A stretch of 64,000 nucleotides of DNA from Carnegiea gigantea (lineage: Eukaryota; Streptophyta; Magnoliopsida; Caryophyllales; Cactaceae): NCBI GenBank assembly GCA_029747015.1, contig JAKOGI010000448.1, forward strand, positions 248,001-312,000. Reading direction: 5' to 3'. Positions 24,101 to 35,711 of the stretch are shown piece after piece; positions within the stretch are counted from its first letter, which is position 1; the number at the start of each line of letters is the position of its first letter. The notes beneath the pieces were generated by a model that made no database searches, had not been told where the DNA came from, and saw only the letters and a program-made list of their open reading frames with translations. Both the position numbers and the translations under genes were made by a program.

Positions 24101-25766
24101 CAGAGAGAGGCCCCTCGAAAAGGGCATCGTCGAGACCCTCTACGAGACTCCCTCAACCCTCCCTCAGTCCCTAGCCAGCAAAGGTCTCCAGGTCACTAAG
24201 GACCCCCAGAACGGCCTCTACAAGATCAAATGTGATGCGGTCATTGTAGGGTCCGGTTCTGGTGGTGCAGTGGCGGCAGCTGTGCTTGCTGGGGCCGGCC
24301 AGAAGGTGGTGGTCCTCGAGAAGGGGAACTACTACACTGCCTCTGACTACACCTCTCTTGAGGGCCCTTCCATGGAGGAGCTCCTTGATCGAGGGGGCAT
24401 GATCACCACCACCGATGGGGCTACCATGCTCCTCGCGGGGTCCACTGTTGGGGGCGGAACGGCTGTGAACTGGTCGGTTGCCCTGAACACTCCAGACCCG
24501 GTCCTAAAAGAATGGGCCGAGAAACATGGGCTGGGCCTGTTCGGGAGCCCACAGTACAGGTTTGCGATGGAATGTGTATGCCAGAGGATTGGTGTCACTA
24601 AAGGGTGTGTCAAGGAAGGGTTTCAGAACCAGGTCCTCAGAAATGGGTGTCAGAATCTGGGCCTTAAGGCTGAGTCAGTCACTCGGAACTCATCCGAGGG
24701 TCACTACTGTGGTTCCTGCTACTATGGGTGTCGAACTGCAGATAAGCAGAGCACTGATGTAACTTGGCTCGTAGATGCTGTCAACTTAGGGGCCGTGATT
24801 GTCACTGGTTGCACGGCCGAGAGAGTCCTCCATGTTAACAACACCAAAAGCGGGAGCAGCAGAAAGTGGAGATGCACTGGGGTGTTGGCTAGATCTCTGA
24901 ACAGTGAGATCAAGAGGAAGCTTCAGATTGAGGCCAAAGTGACAATTTCTGCCTGTGGATCACTACTGACACCGCCTCTACTGATCAACAGCGGTCTGAG
25001 GAACAGGCACATTGGAAAGAACCTCCACCTACACCCAGCCCTAATGGTGTGGGGATATTTCCCACCTGGTTCGAAATTCGAGGGGAAAATCTATGAGGGC
25101 GGGCTGATCACAGCTGCCCATCAAGTGGAATCAGAACAAGGGTCTGAACCAAGGGCCTTGATTGAGACACCTGCGCTGGGGCCAGCAGCTTGTGCAGCCA
25201 TTGGCCCCTGGGTGTCCGGTACTCACATAAAGAGGAGAATGCTGAGGTATTCTAGGACCGCCCATTTGTTTGTGATGATCAGGGACCAAGGCTCAGGGGA
25301 AATCACATCAGAAAAGAGGATCAGCTACACGTTAACACCCCTTGACAGAGAAAACATGACTGCAGGGCTCAGGAGGGCCCTGCAGATCCTAATAGCAGCA
25401 GGGGCAGAAGAGGTCGGGACCTACAGAAGTGACGGTCAGAGAATTGTGTGCAAAGGAAAGAGCAAGGATGAGATAGAGGAGTTTCTAGGGTCGGTTTCCG
25501 CTACCCAAGGGCCGCTGGCAGCTCGGTTCTGGGGAGTCTACTGCACCGCGCACCAGATGGGGAGTTGCAGGATGGGAAGGAGTGAAAAAGAAGGAGCAGT
25601 GGATGAGAATGGACAAAGCTGGGATGCAGAAGGGCTCTTTGTCTGCGATGCTAGTGTATTGCCTACGGCTGTGGGTGTCAATCCTATGATTACCATACAA
25701 TCTACTGCCTACTGTATCTCTAAGAAGCTTGCAGAATCTCTGAAAAAGGGGGAGTTCAATTGCTAA
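21147..25766 (+). CDS. FAO: Long-chain fatty alcohol oxidase (GMC family)
   Basis: Membrane-bound flavin oxidase that converts long-chain fatty alcohols to aldehydes with release of hydrogen peroxide (EC 1.1.3.20), used in omega-oxidation and wax lipid turnover. Three exons: 21147-21395, 21653-21922 and 24015-25766, all phase 0, giving 756 residues, the usual plant FAO size. Exon 1 holds the conserved start of the family ([20 protein letters not shown]), preceded by an unusual SQ repeat (SQSQSQSQ) from AAAGCC copies. Exon 2 carries the REKILQKWS motif and a hydrophobic anchor ([15 protein letters not shown]). Exon 3 carries the FAD-binding fold [20 protein letters not shown] near residue 249, the Cys-rich [16 protein letters not shown], and the catalytic His and Asn regions [11 protein letters not shown] (about residue 686) and [10 protein letters not shown] (about 728). 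The start at 21147 follows a TATA box and keeps frame. Intron 2 (2.1 kb) hosts a MITE and a SINE. The gene converges on PHO1. Position next to PHO1 favours the FAO3 member. Confidence 0.93.
22503..22714. mobile_element. Short AT-rich MITE in FAO intron 2
   Basis: The left end TGGTGCTTATTGC and right end CTTGTAATAAGTCCA are imperfect inverted repeats, and the interior repeats TGCTGAA and GTTGAAACATATTGAAACG words. The family is shared with 7524-7665. It lies inside an intron on a gene otherwise well conserved. Confidence 0.5.
23495..23705 (-). mobile_element. tRNA-derived SINE in FAO intron 2 (TSD CAAACT)
   Basis: Read on the minus strand, the element opens near GCCGATAGCTTTTAGCTCAG with a Pol III A box (TTAGCTCAGTTGG). 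It continues with a B-box-like GGTTATGGGACCAAATC about 30 bases on, and ends in CCCAATAAAAAAAATAAAAT. The hexamer CAAACT is duplicated on both sides (23489-23494 and 23706-23711). Internal promoter, A-rich tail and target-site duplication together identify a SINE. It is antisense to FAO. Confidence 0.8.
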
Positions 25767-26495
25767 GATTAGATACTGAATTTTTCAAGTTACGCTCTCA
25801 TCTTTATCATTTTCATCTAGGGTTGGGGTGTAAAGGGAGGACGTGGGCTCAAATAGCAAAAGAATGAAACAAATGTGACTCTGTTGAGTGCTACAAAAGT
25901 CACTGTCTGTTGAACCCGGTGCTCCTTTATGGTGCATAATCGTTTGTATAAGCAATGGATTAAATATGTTGGAAGTCATGTCACACGAAGAAATGTTCCT
26001 AGGTGATGAAAATTTTGTCATCTAATACCATGTCAGAAATAACGAGACTGATAAGAGGCAACAGCAAATGAAAGAATATGATTCGATGATGCATGCAACC
26101 GAAACGCACAAAGGAAGAGAGAAGCTGGTAAATTTCTCAAGAAGTTCATTGCTTTCAAGATATCAGATGTTTCTGTTAAAAAAAAATTGACATACATTTA
26201 TGACCGTGTATCATGCTGGCACAAGTTAATGATCTCCAAGTGCATGCGACATAAGCCATTGCTCTTACGCAGCAAGAACGAAATTTCAAGTGCTGCAGGA
26301 TCATCTCTATAAAAGTGGACTTGCCAGTTGTGTTTATGAGATTACATCACCCATGAATTGTAGCAAGAGAATTTTCTCCTGTACCTGGTAACTTAGTGCA
26401 GCTCTCTCCCCTTCAGTGGTAGGTGTTACTAGAAGTCAGCAACAATTCTTCCATCATCACTAAGCAGAGGATATCTGCACATGTAAATCCAGGCT
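25767..26495. other. Convergent 3' region between FAO and PHO1
   Basis: The two stop codons face each other across about 730 bases that must hold both 3' UTRs. No other feature is visible. Confidence 0.5.
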
Positions 26496-29400
26496 TTAGC
26501 CGTCTGAATCAATTTCCCGGAATGGCAGGGGAACTGTCTTCACTGCCCTGAACTTGCCCACATTGTTCAGGTGTTCATTCTCCAATCTGTTAGGGTAAAA
26601 TAGTAAAAAGGAAAAAAAAAAAAAGAGAAAAAGAACAAATCCATGAGAACCCTATCCTTTTTCCTTCTCGGAAATTCTGACAATAGAATGTAGAAAACAG
26701 TGCTGTTCATGATGCACTTACCTGTAGAAATTCCAGTGCCCACGTCGAATAACTTCTAGTGAAGCCAGGGAAAAGTCCAAGAATGTGGCCTCGACATTGC
26801 CAACTTTTATAAACCTCAGCACACTCTCAACCCAAGCAACTCTCAGAACCAAATTGATCACCTGCAAAGCAATTTGTGTTTTACCAGTTTCTCTTCCCAT
26901 GAAAAAAGAGAAAGCAAGAGTGAAGAGGTTGAGACTTACTATGGAAAGATAGTACATGCATTTATTTTTCAGAATAAGATCATCTCTCAGCCAGTGGTTT
27001 GTGGAATTGGGCTTGAAAAATCCCCAATCCTCCACAAAATCCCAATATAACTGGTACATGGTGGCAACCACTGATGTCACCACTACCAGAACGGTGTAGA
27101 GAAGCGCAGGTTCCTGTTGCTGGGCATAAGTTAACCTAGCACCAGCTGCAACCATGGCTGACACATACTTGCCCAAGTTAGCCAATTGTTTTGCGTCGGA
27201 TTCATCAAGCCATCTTCTGGCACACTTGAAGATTGTGTAAGAAATCCCCCAGAAAAAAATAAAATAGCACAAAAAAATGAAGTTAGTCAAAACAAGCCAT
27301 AAGTACTTGATTTTTGAAATTAACTTAAGAGATTCAAAAATAATTATTTAGATTTCTGCCTGCTTTTCACGAATTATCAAAGAATCTTTCTGATATTGGC
27401 ATTTGCAAAGAACATATGGAACAGTAAACCACCTGGTCAAGTGAAATTTTGGCATGCTATACCACAAAAAAACAGAAAGCTAACACTTTTACCTGCATAG
27501 CACGCCAGTAGTATGGAGCAAAGGAGATAACATAAGCAAGCTCTCTGTACAACTTTCCTTTCTTGCAGACATCATAGCGATGTGTCTTAAAACAGCCAGC
27601 AAGGAAATAACAGGCGGTGGTTTCTATATGCCTAAGCAGAGGAATCTGTACAATTTATCACGTCCATCAGTGACCAGTAAAACAAGGATTACCTCTATTA
27701 GTGTTCCCGTCTCATAGTTACCTGGCTCGTCAGCTGGTCAGCCATGAAGAAATCAACCATCAAGACCTATCACAATTTCAAATTCAAACAGGTTCCTTAA
27801 TTAGATACTTGAGCATCATCCTAAGGTGCAAAAGTATCGGCTGCATTTGAATGAACATGGCTTACTTATTCACATACACACCTTATAGAATGGCGAGAAT
27901 ACTATGTTACGCATAACCTTGAGGAAGCAATAACGAGTTGGGCGATAGAAAATATTGAATGGGCAAATAAGCAATGCCAAAAATATCTGTAAATCAAAAA
28001 AGAAAGATCAGACTTGCTGACGCCAAATTTGCCATACGTCCTCAAACTTCAACAACATACAATGTTGATTCCCTTAAAGCAGAGTTTGAGGAGATCTAGA
28101 CAAATGTAGCCCTACGCTTGAGTGCTTGACAAACAAAGAGGGTGCTTCCACTATACGGCCTCAACTATGGACAATACATAAGGGAAGAAAAAGAGAGAAG
28201 GCTTTTTGAAATGACTAACCAGAAGAAGAATGCCAGGGAGGGCATCAACTTGTTGAGCAGCAAAACCACTAGACCTTAGAATGAGGTGCATGACCAAGGC
28301 ACCAACCACAGACGTCATCAAGGAGGTGCAGATAAGAAATGCATCTCTGTACTTGAGGGCTGTCTTTGGGGAGAATTCAAATATGAAAGTGTAGTTGATC
28401 CTTGTAGCCTCCCACATAAGCAAGTTGCACCCATACATGAATAAGTGTAAACTCAGAAGGGCAAACATGCTGCATAAATTAGAAATATAAATATAAATAT
28501 TAAAAAAACTAGTAAATGAATATAAGACATTCATCCTAGCAAAAATTGTCAGCAATGTGACTGGCAGTGGGAGAAGAAACTATACAGACAAAATAGCGCC
28601 CCCGCCCCCCCCCAAAAAAAAATCACAGTTCAAAAAAACACAAAGTACACAACAAACCATTACCAGCCAACATAGATACGGTCAAGGGAGTAAGTCACTG
28701 GCAGTGGAAGTTACCTAAGAATAGGACAGACAGTCTCCATATAACCAGATTGATCTTTGCTTCCAGGTGAAAACATACCAGAGATATGTGCCAGAATAGC
28801 ATACACAATAAAAAGGGTCACAAAACAGCCCGTAAACAATCCTGCATTTGCACAAAAAGAAAAAAGGAGCAGTAAGACACTACAAAACCGGTTACAAAGA
28901 TTTTTTGTTTTTTTTTTTTTTTTATTTGGTCTGCTGGAACGGGTTACCAAGATTGACTGTATGAAAGCTCCCAAAGAACCATCCCTGCTGTTTTTGTTCG
29001 TCCAAATGAAATCAATTCTGAGCAAAATGTTAATCATCCATTGAACAAGCTTTTTCCACCAGTTATTATGCCATCATAATCACTATTTTACAGTACTACT
29101 CATGTTATCAAGATGATATGATTCTCAGACGTAATTACTTTTTGCTATTGCTGACTTGCAAAGAGGAGTACTTAATTGAGGAGGGGTATTGATTATCATG
29201 TGGTTCAGCAACCCACTTAAGATGAAATGGGTGAAAACACTTGAATCCAATCAAAGGCTAACTTATAGTCTTAAAGAGCTAATAATTTCTATCAAGGTCT
29301 GGACAAACCCTTTTTCAAGCACATTATAGGTATCATCATCAGCATCAGCAGCAGCATTTGTATGTAAATCACGTTGTGATATAACACATGAAATTTGGCC

Positions 29401-32400
29401 AGACGAGCAACCATCTTTAGTTATCTACTCAGGAATTATAATATATTGGGTCACTAGGTATAAAAGAAATTTACCAACAAAAAAAGTAACCATGTGGGAG
29501 TCCTTCTGTTGCTGCGGACGCAAGAACTTCATAGCCTTTTTCCTGTCATTGTCGGCAAAGTGCTTGGTGAATAAGGATTCCACTTCGTCCATTAGTCTAA
29601 GCACCTTTATCAACGCCACCAGAACAAATAATACCCCAAGATTAGTAAGTATTCAGTTTTTTAAACTATAAGCCAATTTCTCATTTGAACAACCAGATAA
29701 ATAGAATAACAACAATAGCAAATCTCAATGTGGGTCCCGCTTTCGCGGGGTATGGAGAGATCCAGGTAAATAGAATAACGGAGCTCTTAAAAGCAACATC
29801 AATCACCACGTCTTAATCCATCTAAAAGGCTACTGCTGCTCCATGCTTTTGATGGAGAAATTATGTAATTCTATCACAATTCAAAGTATCAAAAGTGCTA
29901 AAACATTCAACATCCATCAGTGAATAGCTGTTGTTTCAGTACCTTGTCAGAACGCATAAAATGGGAACTCTTCACCAATTTCAAATAACTGGCAGATGAT
30001 TGCCGGTTTGCTACCTGTTCAAGCAAATAAAAGTTATTGCGTCAATCGCAGTCACCTGAAACTCGAAAGAGAACCATTTCACTAAGCCAAAGCCACGAAT
30101 TATGTGCCAATTACTACAGAGTCATCCTCTGCACCTAAAGACCAGATGATCGGTTGAGCTATAGTCGTACTTTCACAATCAGAAGCTATCACTCTGCCTC
30201 CACGCTGGTGAATGCATATTGGCATTCAACGTAAGTGGCACTCGCCCATTTGGGCAAAGAATCTATGCATGGTACAATTCTTTTGTAGATTAGTACTTGA
30301 AGATTCCTATATATGCCGAATTTCAGCGGTAATGTCAATTGGAAGTACCATGCTGCACTCCACAGGACAGATACTGATTCAGCAGAACTTGTCCCTTGTA
30401 TTTTAAATGGTGATGCAACTCAATCAAGATTCACATCATGCATGGTTGATTGTAGGAGAAGATAAAATCATTAGGATTAGAAAGAGGGAGAAACAACCAC
30501 AACTAAATAAACAAGGTGACTACTAAGTGTCAACTAAAGTCTTTGTTGTTGACTCTTAAAAGGAGAACCAATACTGGGAATGTTTGTACTATGCCAACAT
30601 CATACCTTGTCAAATTTCTTGAGGATCTTTGTGAAAGCCATCATGTTGAGTGAGCTGTAAGTCTTCAAAAGGCCAAGACCCCTGTAAAGTTCCACAAATG
30701 CCCCTCTGATCATCTTCTCAGCACACTGTACTTTCTTCCTGTTAATTGGCGAGTCCTTGCTAGGGGTGTTCACCAGATCCTCCCACAGCATAGAGGTGAC
30801 AGCAGAGATGGTCCGGGCAGGGGTGGTGGCCGGAATGTCGATCCTCAGGGCCATCTTGGGCTTCCCTTTCTTGGTCTTTGACCGGGTTCCGGCCCCAATA
30901 ACATTCAGCCCATTTCTCTCAAGGGCGGCTACTACCTCATCTGTCTCTGATAAGGCATCATCTGTAGCCTCATTGGCTTCAGACATATTATATGCACATT
31001 GTTAGTTACCATTCTCCTTTAGCAGTGCAGTCAGGAAAATCTTCAATTGTAAATGCTGTACTGGTCACTTTAATAAAATTTAACAACTAAGTATGTGATT
31101 AGTAGAATATTAATTAAAATGATCTAAATCAACGTACCAGGGTAATCAGAGTCTCGAGCTGATAATGAGTTAGAATGAGAGAGAAATCCCCCATGCAAAG
31201 ATGATCCTGGTGATCTGCAGTTTTTTCTACGTAAAATCTGCTTAAGTTGTAGTAGTATTTGAAGTTGTTTATGGAGGGTCTCCCATCTTTCCAGAAACTC
31301 AGTCTCCTTATCAGTGTAAAAACGGTTCACCTTTTCAAGCTCTTCATCCAACCTCTGGAAGAACATTCTCACCTGTGCAATTATACATATTTCCATTTAT
31401 ATTTATCACTTTTTAATAAAAAGATATATATCTTATTATAAGACACTTAAGAAGTGCATAGGTCTTGGCTTAATTAAAAATGATCCTTTTTTTTTTTTTT
31501 TTTACTGGATTTAGCTAGGCGGAATTCTTACATCACATACTTTATCGATTCATAAAGTTCAATCACGATATCTTGTACAAAGAGAACAAATGTCAACGTT
31601 TAAATCAACCTATGTTGGTTACCTTTGTTAAAACTATACCATCATAGAACTTGCATTTCTTAGTCTATGTCTTTAACATAAAAGAAAACCTTGTTCTAGC
31701 CGAATATTTAAAAAAAAAAAAAAATCAAGGGAATTAGATTTGTTATAAAATCTTCATTAGCAAGATTAAAATTAGCAAACATGTGACATTATAAGGCTGT
31801 TACATACATCTATAGATTAGTAAAACAGTCACATATGTTAGAGTATAAACTTATTCTTAAACATTTAACAATCAACTTAAACTTTTAGTTAAGGTGGATC
31901 ATGAATATGTATCAAAGTCTTTCCGAGAAAGATGTCTCAAGTTTAAATTTCAGCAGTCCCTATATTGATTGATTTATTACACAAGGTATGAGAAGTTTTT
32001 GCAACATCTACGCCCTCAAGTTCAAAGGACATTCGCGTGAGTAGACGTGTTAGAATATAAAACTATTTCTAGACGTTTAACATCGGATCCGCTAATTATA
32101 TCCTACTCAGTAGAACTTTTGAAGTATTGATTTGAATTTAAACACGCATCATGATATATATGAAATGGAACATACATAGATGTATCATGATAAAAAAAAA
32201 TAAGATGAAAAGCGTAGAAATTAAAGGAGTTATATGTATAATTAACCTCATCTTCCTCAGAGAACAGCTGAGAGAGTTCACTGTCATTCACTTCATTGTC
32301 CAGCTCTTCATGATCCTCCTCCTCTGGCATAAATCTACTCAGTGCCACCTGCAAATTAATTAATTAAATAATTAATTAATTTTCTTCTTATTATTTATGC

Positions 32401-33891
32401 AACCTAATTAATTTTTTCATTTTTTATTACTTTTTTTCCTTATCTTTTGCAGTGGATTTGCTTTAATTTAATTTGTTGCTTTTTTAAATAAAAATCATTT
32501 CTCTTAGGAATTAGGTTGAAGCTGCGCTTTTTATGGGGTTTCCTTAAGACTATAATTAACACGATGCTTTCGTGAAGGTCATACCAAAGAAACCACCCTC
32601 ACAATTATTATTTTATATATCAACTTCCCAAGAAGAAAAGAAAGTGACCTTTTTTTGTTATAATAAACCAACTACCTAATTAAGAAGTGGAAAAAAGCAC
32701 CAGTATGGGTTGCTCAAGTTATTTGACATTTGTTTTAATTTCCACAAAAATAGTTTCGAGTTCGAGTTTTGTGAATGGAGAAAATATGTAATGGGAGAGC
32801 TCTACCATTAACTTATTGAGCCAATAGTAACTCAACTCGAATAAAATGGAGGATCTAAGATGCAAAAAAAAAGAAGTGGAAAAAAGGAGGCCATGGCCTA
32901 ACTTAACATTGTTTAAAGGTTAATATTGTGCATATGTTTAATTATAATATTTAGCTCTCATATATTATTGTTATATATATAGTAGTAGAGGAAAAAGTTG
33001 GGAAAAAAAACCTACAATAATATTTTTCTAAGTAATTAGCCATGTTCTATTTTGTGATCCGCAAAATATTTTGAAATTGAACATATTGGACGTTAACATT
33101 TGATGAATAACATGTTCAAGTGAACAATAATTAGAATATTCTTACATTTTGGATAAATGGAATTTTCTACCCTGTAAAATTAAAATAGTCTAAATTAAAA
33201 ATTGAAAAGAAAAACTATAAATTAAATCCTCTAGCGTGAGTATCCACCAATTCAATCGATAAAACTTGAAGTTTTAATCCTTGTGATCAGATGGGTTCAA
33301 ATGTTAGTTTTATAAATATTATCCTTTATAATATTCTTGCAAAAAAACATATCAATCTTTTTAATAACTTTTGTATTAAATAGCTTAGGTATTTTTTTCA
33401 AAAAAGGAAAACAAAAGGGTTTCCAACAACCCAATAACATGCATGAAAGATAATAGAGAAGAGAATGGTGCTTGTGTGCATAGCCCGTACAGGAGTCACG
33501 TAGGTACATATACTTATATCAAAAAGTAATATACGATAAATACACATCAAAAAATATATACGTGACATCTGGAAGCATGTTCTTAGTGCATATAGCATTA
33601 ACGTACCTGGTTGTTGTTGTCGCTGTTGTCATGACCTGAAGGAGTACTAGAAGCATGGAGTACTTTACGTGCGACGAAGCCGGCGAGGGAGCGAGGGAGG
33701 CCGAGAACCGAGCGGCGGACGTCGGACCACCGGGTGGGGTGGTAAGCTTGAGGAGAGAGATGCTTATTCTTAGGTCTAAGGATGGCGAGTTGTATTTTTT
33801 TGATGTGTTTTTTGAGCTGCCAGTAGTTTACAAATGCCTCCTTCCATTCTGGTATCAGCTGTGCTTCCAACTCCTTTGAGAACTTCACCAT
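26496..33891 (-). CDS. PHO1: PHO1-type phosphate exporter (SPX-EXS protein)
   Basis: Phosphate exporter that loads inorganic phosphate into root xylem; PHO1 proteins sit in Golgi and endosomal membranes and sense inositol pyrophosphates through the SPX domain. Fourteen exons on the minus strand: 33891-33607, 32348-32247, 31372-31138, 30976-30606, 30014-29943, 29604-29475, 28841-28715, 28469-28220, 27986-27882, 27766-27722, 27645-27493, 27224-26940, 26861-26722, 26586-26496. All GT..AG and phases join to 796 residues, close to Arabidopsis PHO1. [23 protein letters not shown] with [12 protein letters not shown] at the N-terminus, acidic FSEEDE then [19 protein letters not shown], and [16 protein letters not shown] closing the domain near residue 331. 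Several membrane helices follow ([37 protein letters not shown]), then the EXS domain ([51 protein letters not shown]). The N-terminus resembles PHO1 itself more than PHO1;H1. It has an overlapping uORF. Confidence 0.94.
31836..32085 (+). mobile_element. TRIM relic in PHO1 intron 2, same family as 5741-6020
   Basis: A 72-bp LTR at 31836-31907 (TGTTAGAGTATAAACTTATT..) is followed directly by TGTATCAAAGTC, a decayed tRNA-Met primer site. The interior mirrors the first copy, with TCAGCAGTCCCTATATTGAT against TCAGCCCCCATATTGAT. A second LTR starts at 32048 (TGTTAGAATATAAA) but is recognisable for only about 38 bases. It lies antisense to PHO1. Confidence 0.75.
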
Positions 33892-33935
33892 TTTTTTCCC
33901 TTTAATTTTCTTCTCCTTCTGCTTCTATGAACCAT
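33885..33935 (-). promoter_or_regulatory. Upstream ORF overlapping the PHO1 start codon
   Basis: In the PHO1 leader an ATG at 33935 opens a frame of 16 codons ([16 protein letters not shown]) whose stop TGA lies at 33887-33885, past the main ATG at 33891 and in another frame. Ribosomes that use it would miss the PHO1 start. The peptide is strongly basic. Arabidopsis PHO1 has been reported to be held down by an upstream ORF, so this is likely the same kind of control. Its presence in the transcript depends on the inferred start near 33975. Confidence 0.6.
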
Positions 33936-33999
33936 ATGAGAGAGAGAGGGGGAGAGAGAGAGACTGGGGTTGCAGTAGAGAATTACAATAACCTACGCC

Positions 34000-34007
34000 T
34001 TTATATA
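34000..34007 (-). promoter_or_regulatory. TATA box of PHO1
   Basis: The minus strand reads CTATATAAAGG here, about 110 bases before the PHO1 start codon. A CT-rich leader (CTCTCTCTCTCC near 33942-33963) follows, as is usual for plant genes. The expected transcript start is near 33975. Confidence 0.65.
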
Positions 34008-34423
34008 GTGGGACTGCAGAAAGTGGAGGGCTAAATTTTTAGCGAGTACAAGCAAATCACTATTTAATTAATTATTAGTGCATATGTTTTCTTTTTGTCT
34101 TCATCGTTTATTTCTCAATTTAATTAACCTGGCTTTAACTATTTATTTGATTTGGCGATAAAAAAAAAAACTATTTATTTGATTTGATATGTTGGTTATA
34201 TATGAATAGTCTGTAGATGAAAATACACTTTTTTGTTGCATGATCCTGTATAAACTTTGTTATGTCATAAGTTTGATTTTTTTTTTTCCCCCTTTACTTT
34301 TAATAAAAATGATAATATATAACCAAGCTCAAGTTATTTATAGAAATTTGACAAATGATATGTATAGTATTTGGAATATCAAATTTTCTTGAAAACAAAT
34401 ATAAAAATTACATATACAGCATA

Positions 34424-34424
34424 C

Positions 34425-34461
<37 letters not shown>

Positions 34462-34470
34462 TACACACAT
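34424..34470. repeat. (AT)n(AC)n microsatellite
   Basis: Eleven or more AT units run directly into about eight AC units. This is a compound microsatellite upstream of PHO1 with no coding context. Confidence 0.9.
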
Positions 34471-35088
34471 ACATGTCTGTACCTATGGAGGTATCTTTAT
34501 TCAAAGTTTATATCATACTCATAGGAGCACATACTTTTATAAGTCACATCAACGCCACATATTAAAACTTATCTGTATCACAAATATTACACATAAAAAA
34601 AATATGTATACTCGATAAGTAAGAATACATACTATCAAGTATATGATACATTGCCCTCTTTTATTAGTCAAGGCTTAATAAGCCTTAACTAAGTACAAGA
34701 TCTCTTTATAGGTATAGTATAACATTTTTGCTTATAGGGATGGTTAAGATTATAGATATTATATATATTCCAATGTGCATAAAAAAATAAAATCCTTAAT
34801 TACTTGACAGTACTATACTGTTATATAGCTTTGACATTGATTTTCGCATCATGTCATGATACCACTAGGTTTAAATTAGCTTTAATTTAATTGCGTAAGT
34901 GGTACGGTGAGTCATTTGCGTGCTCTCCACTGAGTACTGAATAGGAGTTGGATTGCCCTTCTCACTTGCCAACAAATTTTACCTTCTGTTTTTCTTTAAT
35001 CTCTTTTCATGCCTTTTTCTTGTTTCCCTCTTTTCTTTTCATCTTTTGCAATAATGCTAAAAATGTGACCACCCTCACATTTGATATG

Positions 35089-35120
<32 letters not shown>

Positions 35121-35124
<4 letters not shown>

Positions 35125-35703
35125 GGAAAAAGCTGATCCGACATGATTACCGATCCGAAATCGACATGAAGTTAAGTGGGTTTGGGTATAAATTTTTGAC
35201 CCGTTTAATTAAATGGGTTGACATGTTCAACCTGTTTAATCAAATGGGTTAGGTTCAGGTAGAGATTCTCGACACAAAAAAGTACCTGTTTAACCCGTTT
35301 AATTAAATGAGTTAAATAACTCAACTCATTTTTTCCATTTGTCGTCAATTTACTTTTTATTAGATAATTAAGAATATAAAAAATTTTAAAAATTGCGCAT
35401 TATGACGAATCAGGGAAATTTTAAAGAGTAATTATTTAATGTGATATCTAAACTTAATTTCTAGCACTGTAGTTACGTATTAGTTGAAAATATTAAATGT
35501 ATAAATAGTTAATTAGGCGACTAAACTTGACTTGTTTATCTTAAATGGGTTAAACGAATCAATCCGTTTAAAAATTAAATAGGTACAGGTCAAGGTTTTT
35601 CAACCTGTTTAATAAACGTGATAGGTTCAGATCGAGAAATTTTCAACCCGTTTAAGTTCGATACGAACACGAACCCGATCCGACATAACTTATTACCCAG
35701 CTC
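35121..35703. mobile_element. hAT-like non-autonomous element inserted in a (TA)n tract
   Basis: The left end TAGTTGGAAAAAGCTGATCC and right end GATCCGACATAACTTATTAC followed by CCAGCTC are roughly inverted. The interior is filled with ACCCGTTTAATTAAATGGGT-type palindromic repeats, and TATATATA stands on both sides (35113-35120 and 35704-35711), consistent with an 8-bp duplication although it falls in a simple repeat. The same terminal phrase, inverted, closes a fragment near 48115. Confidence 0.5.
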
Positions 35704-35711
35704 TATATATA

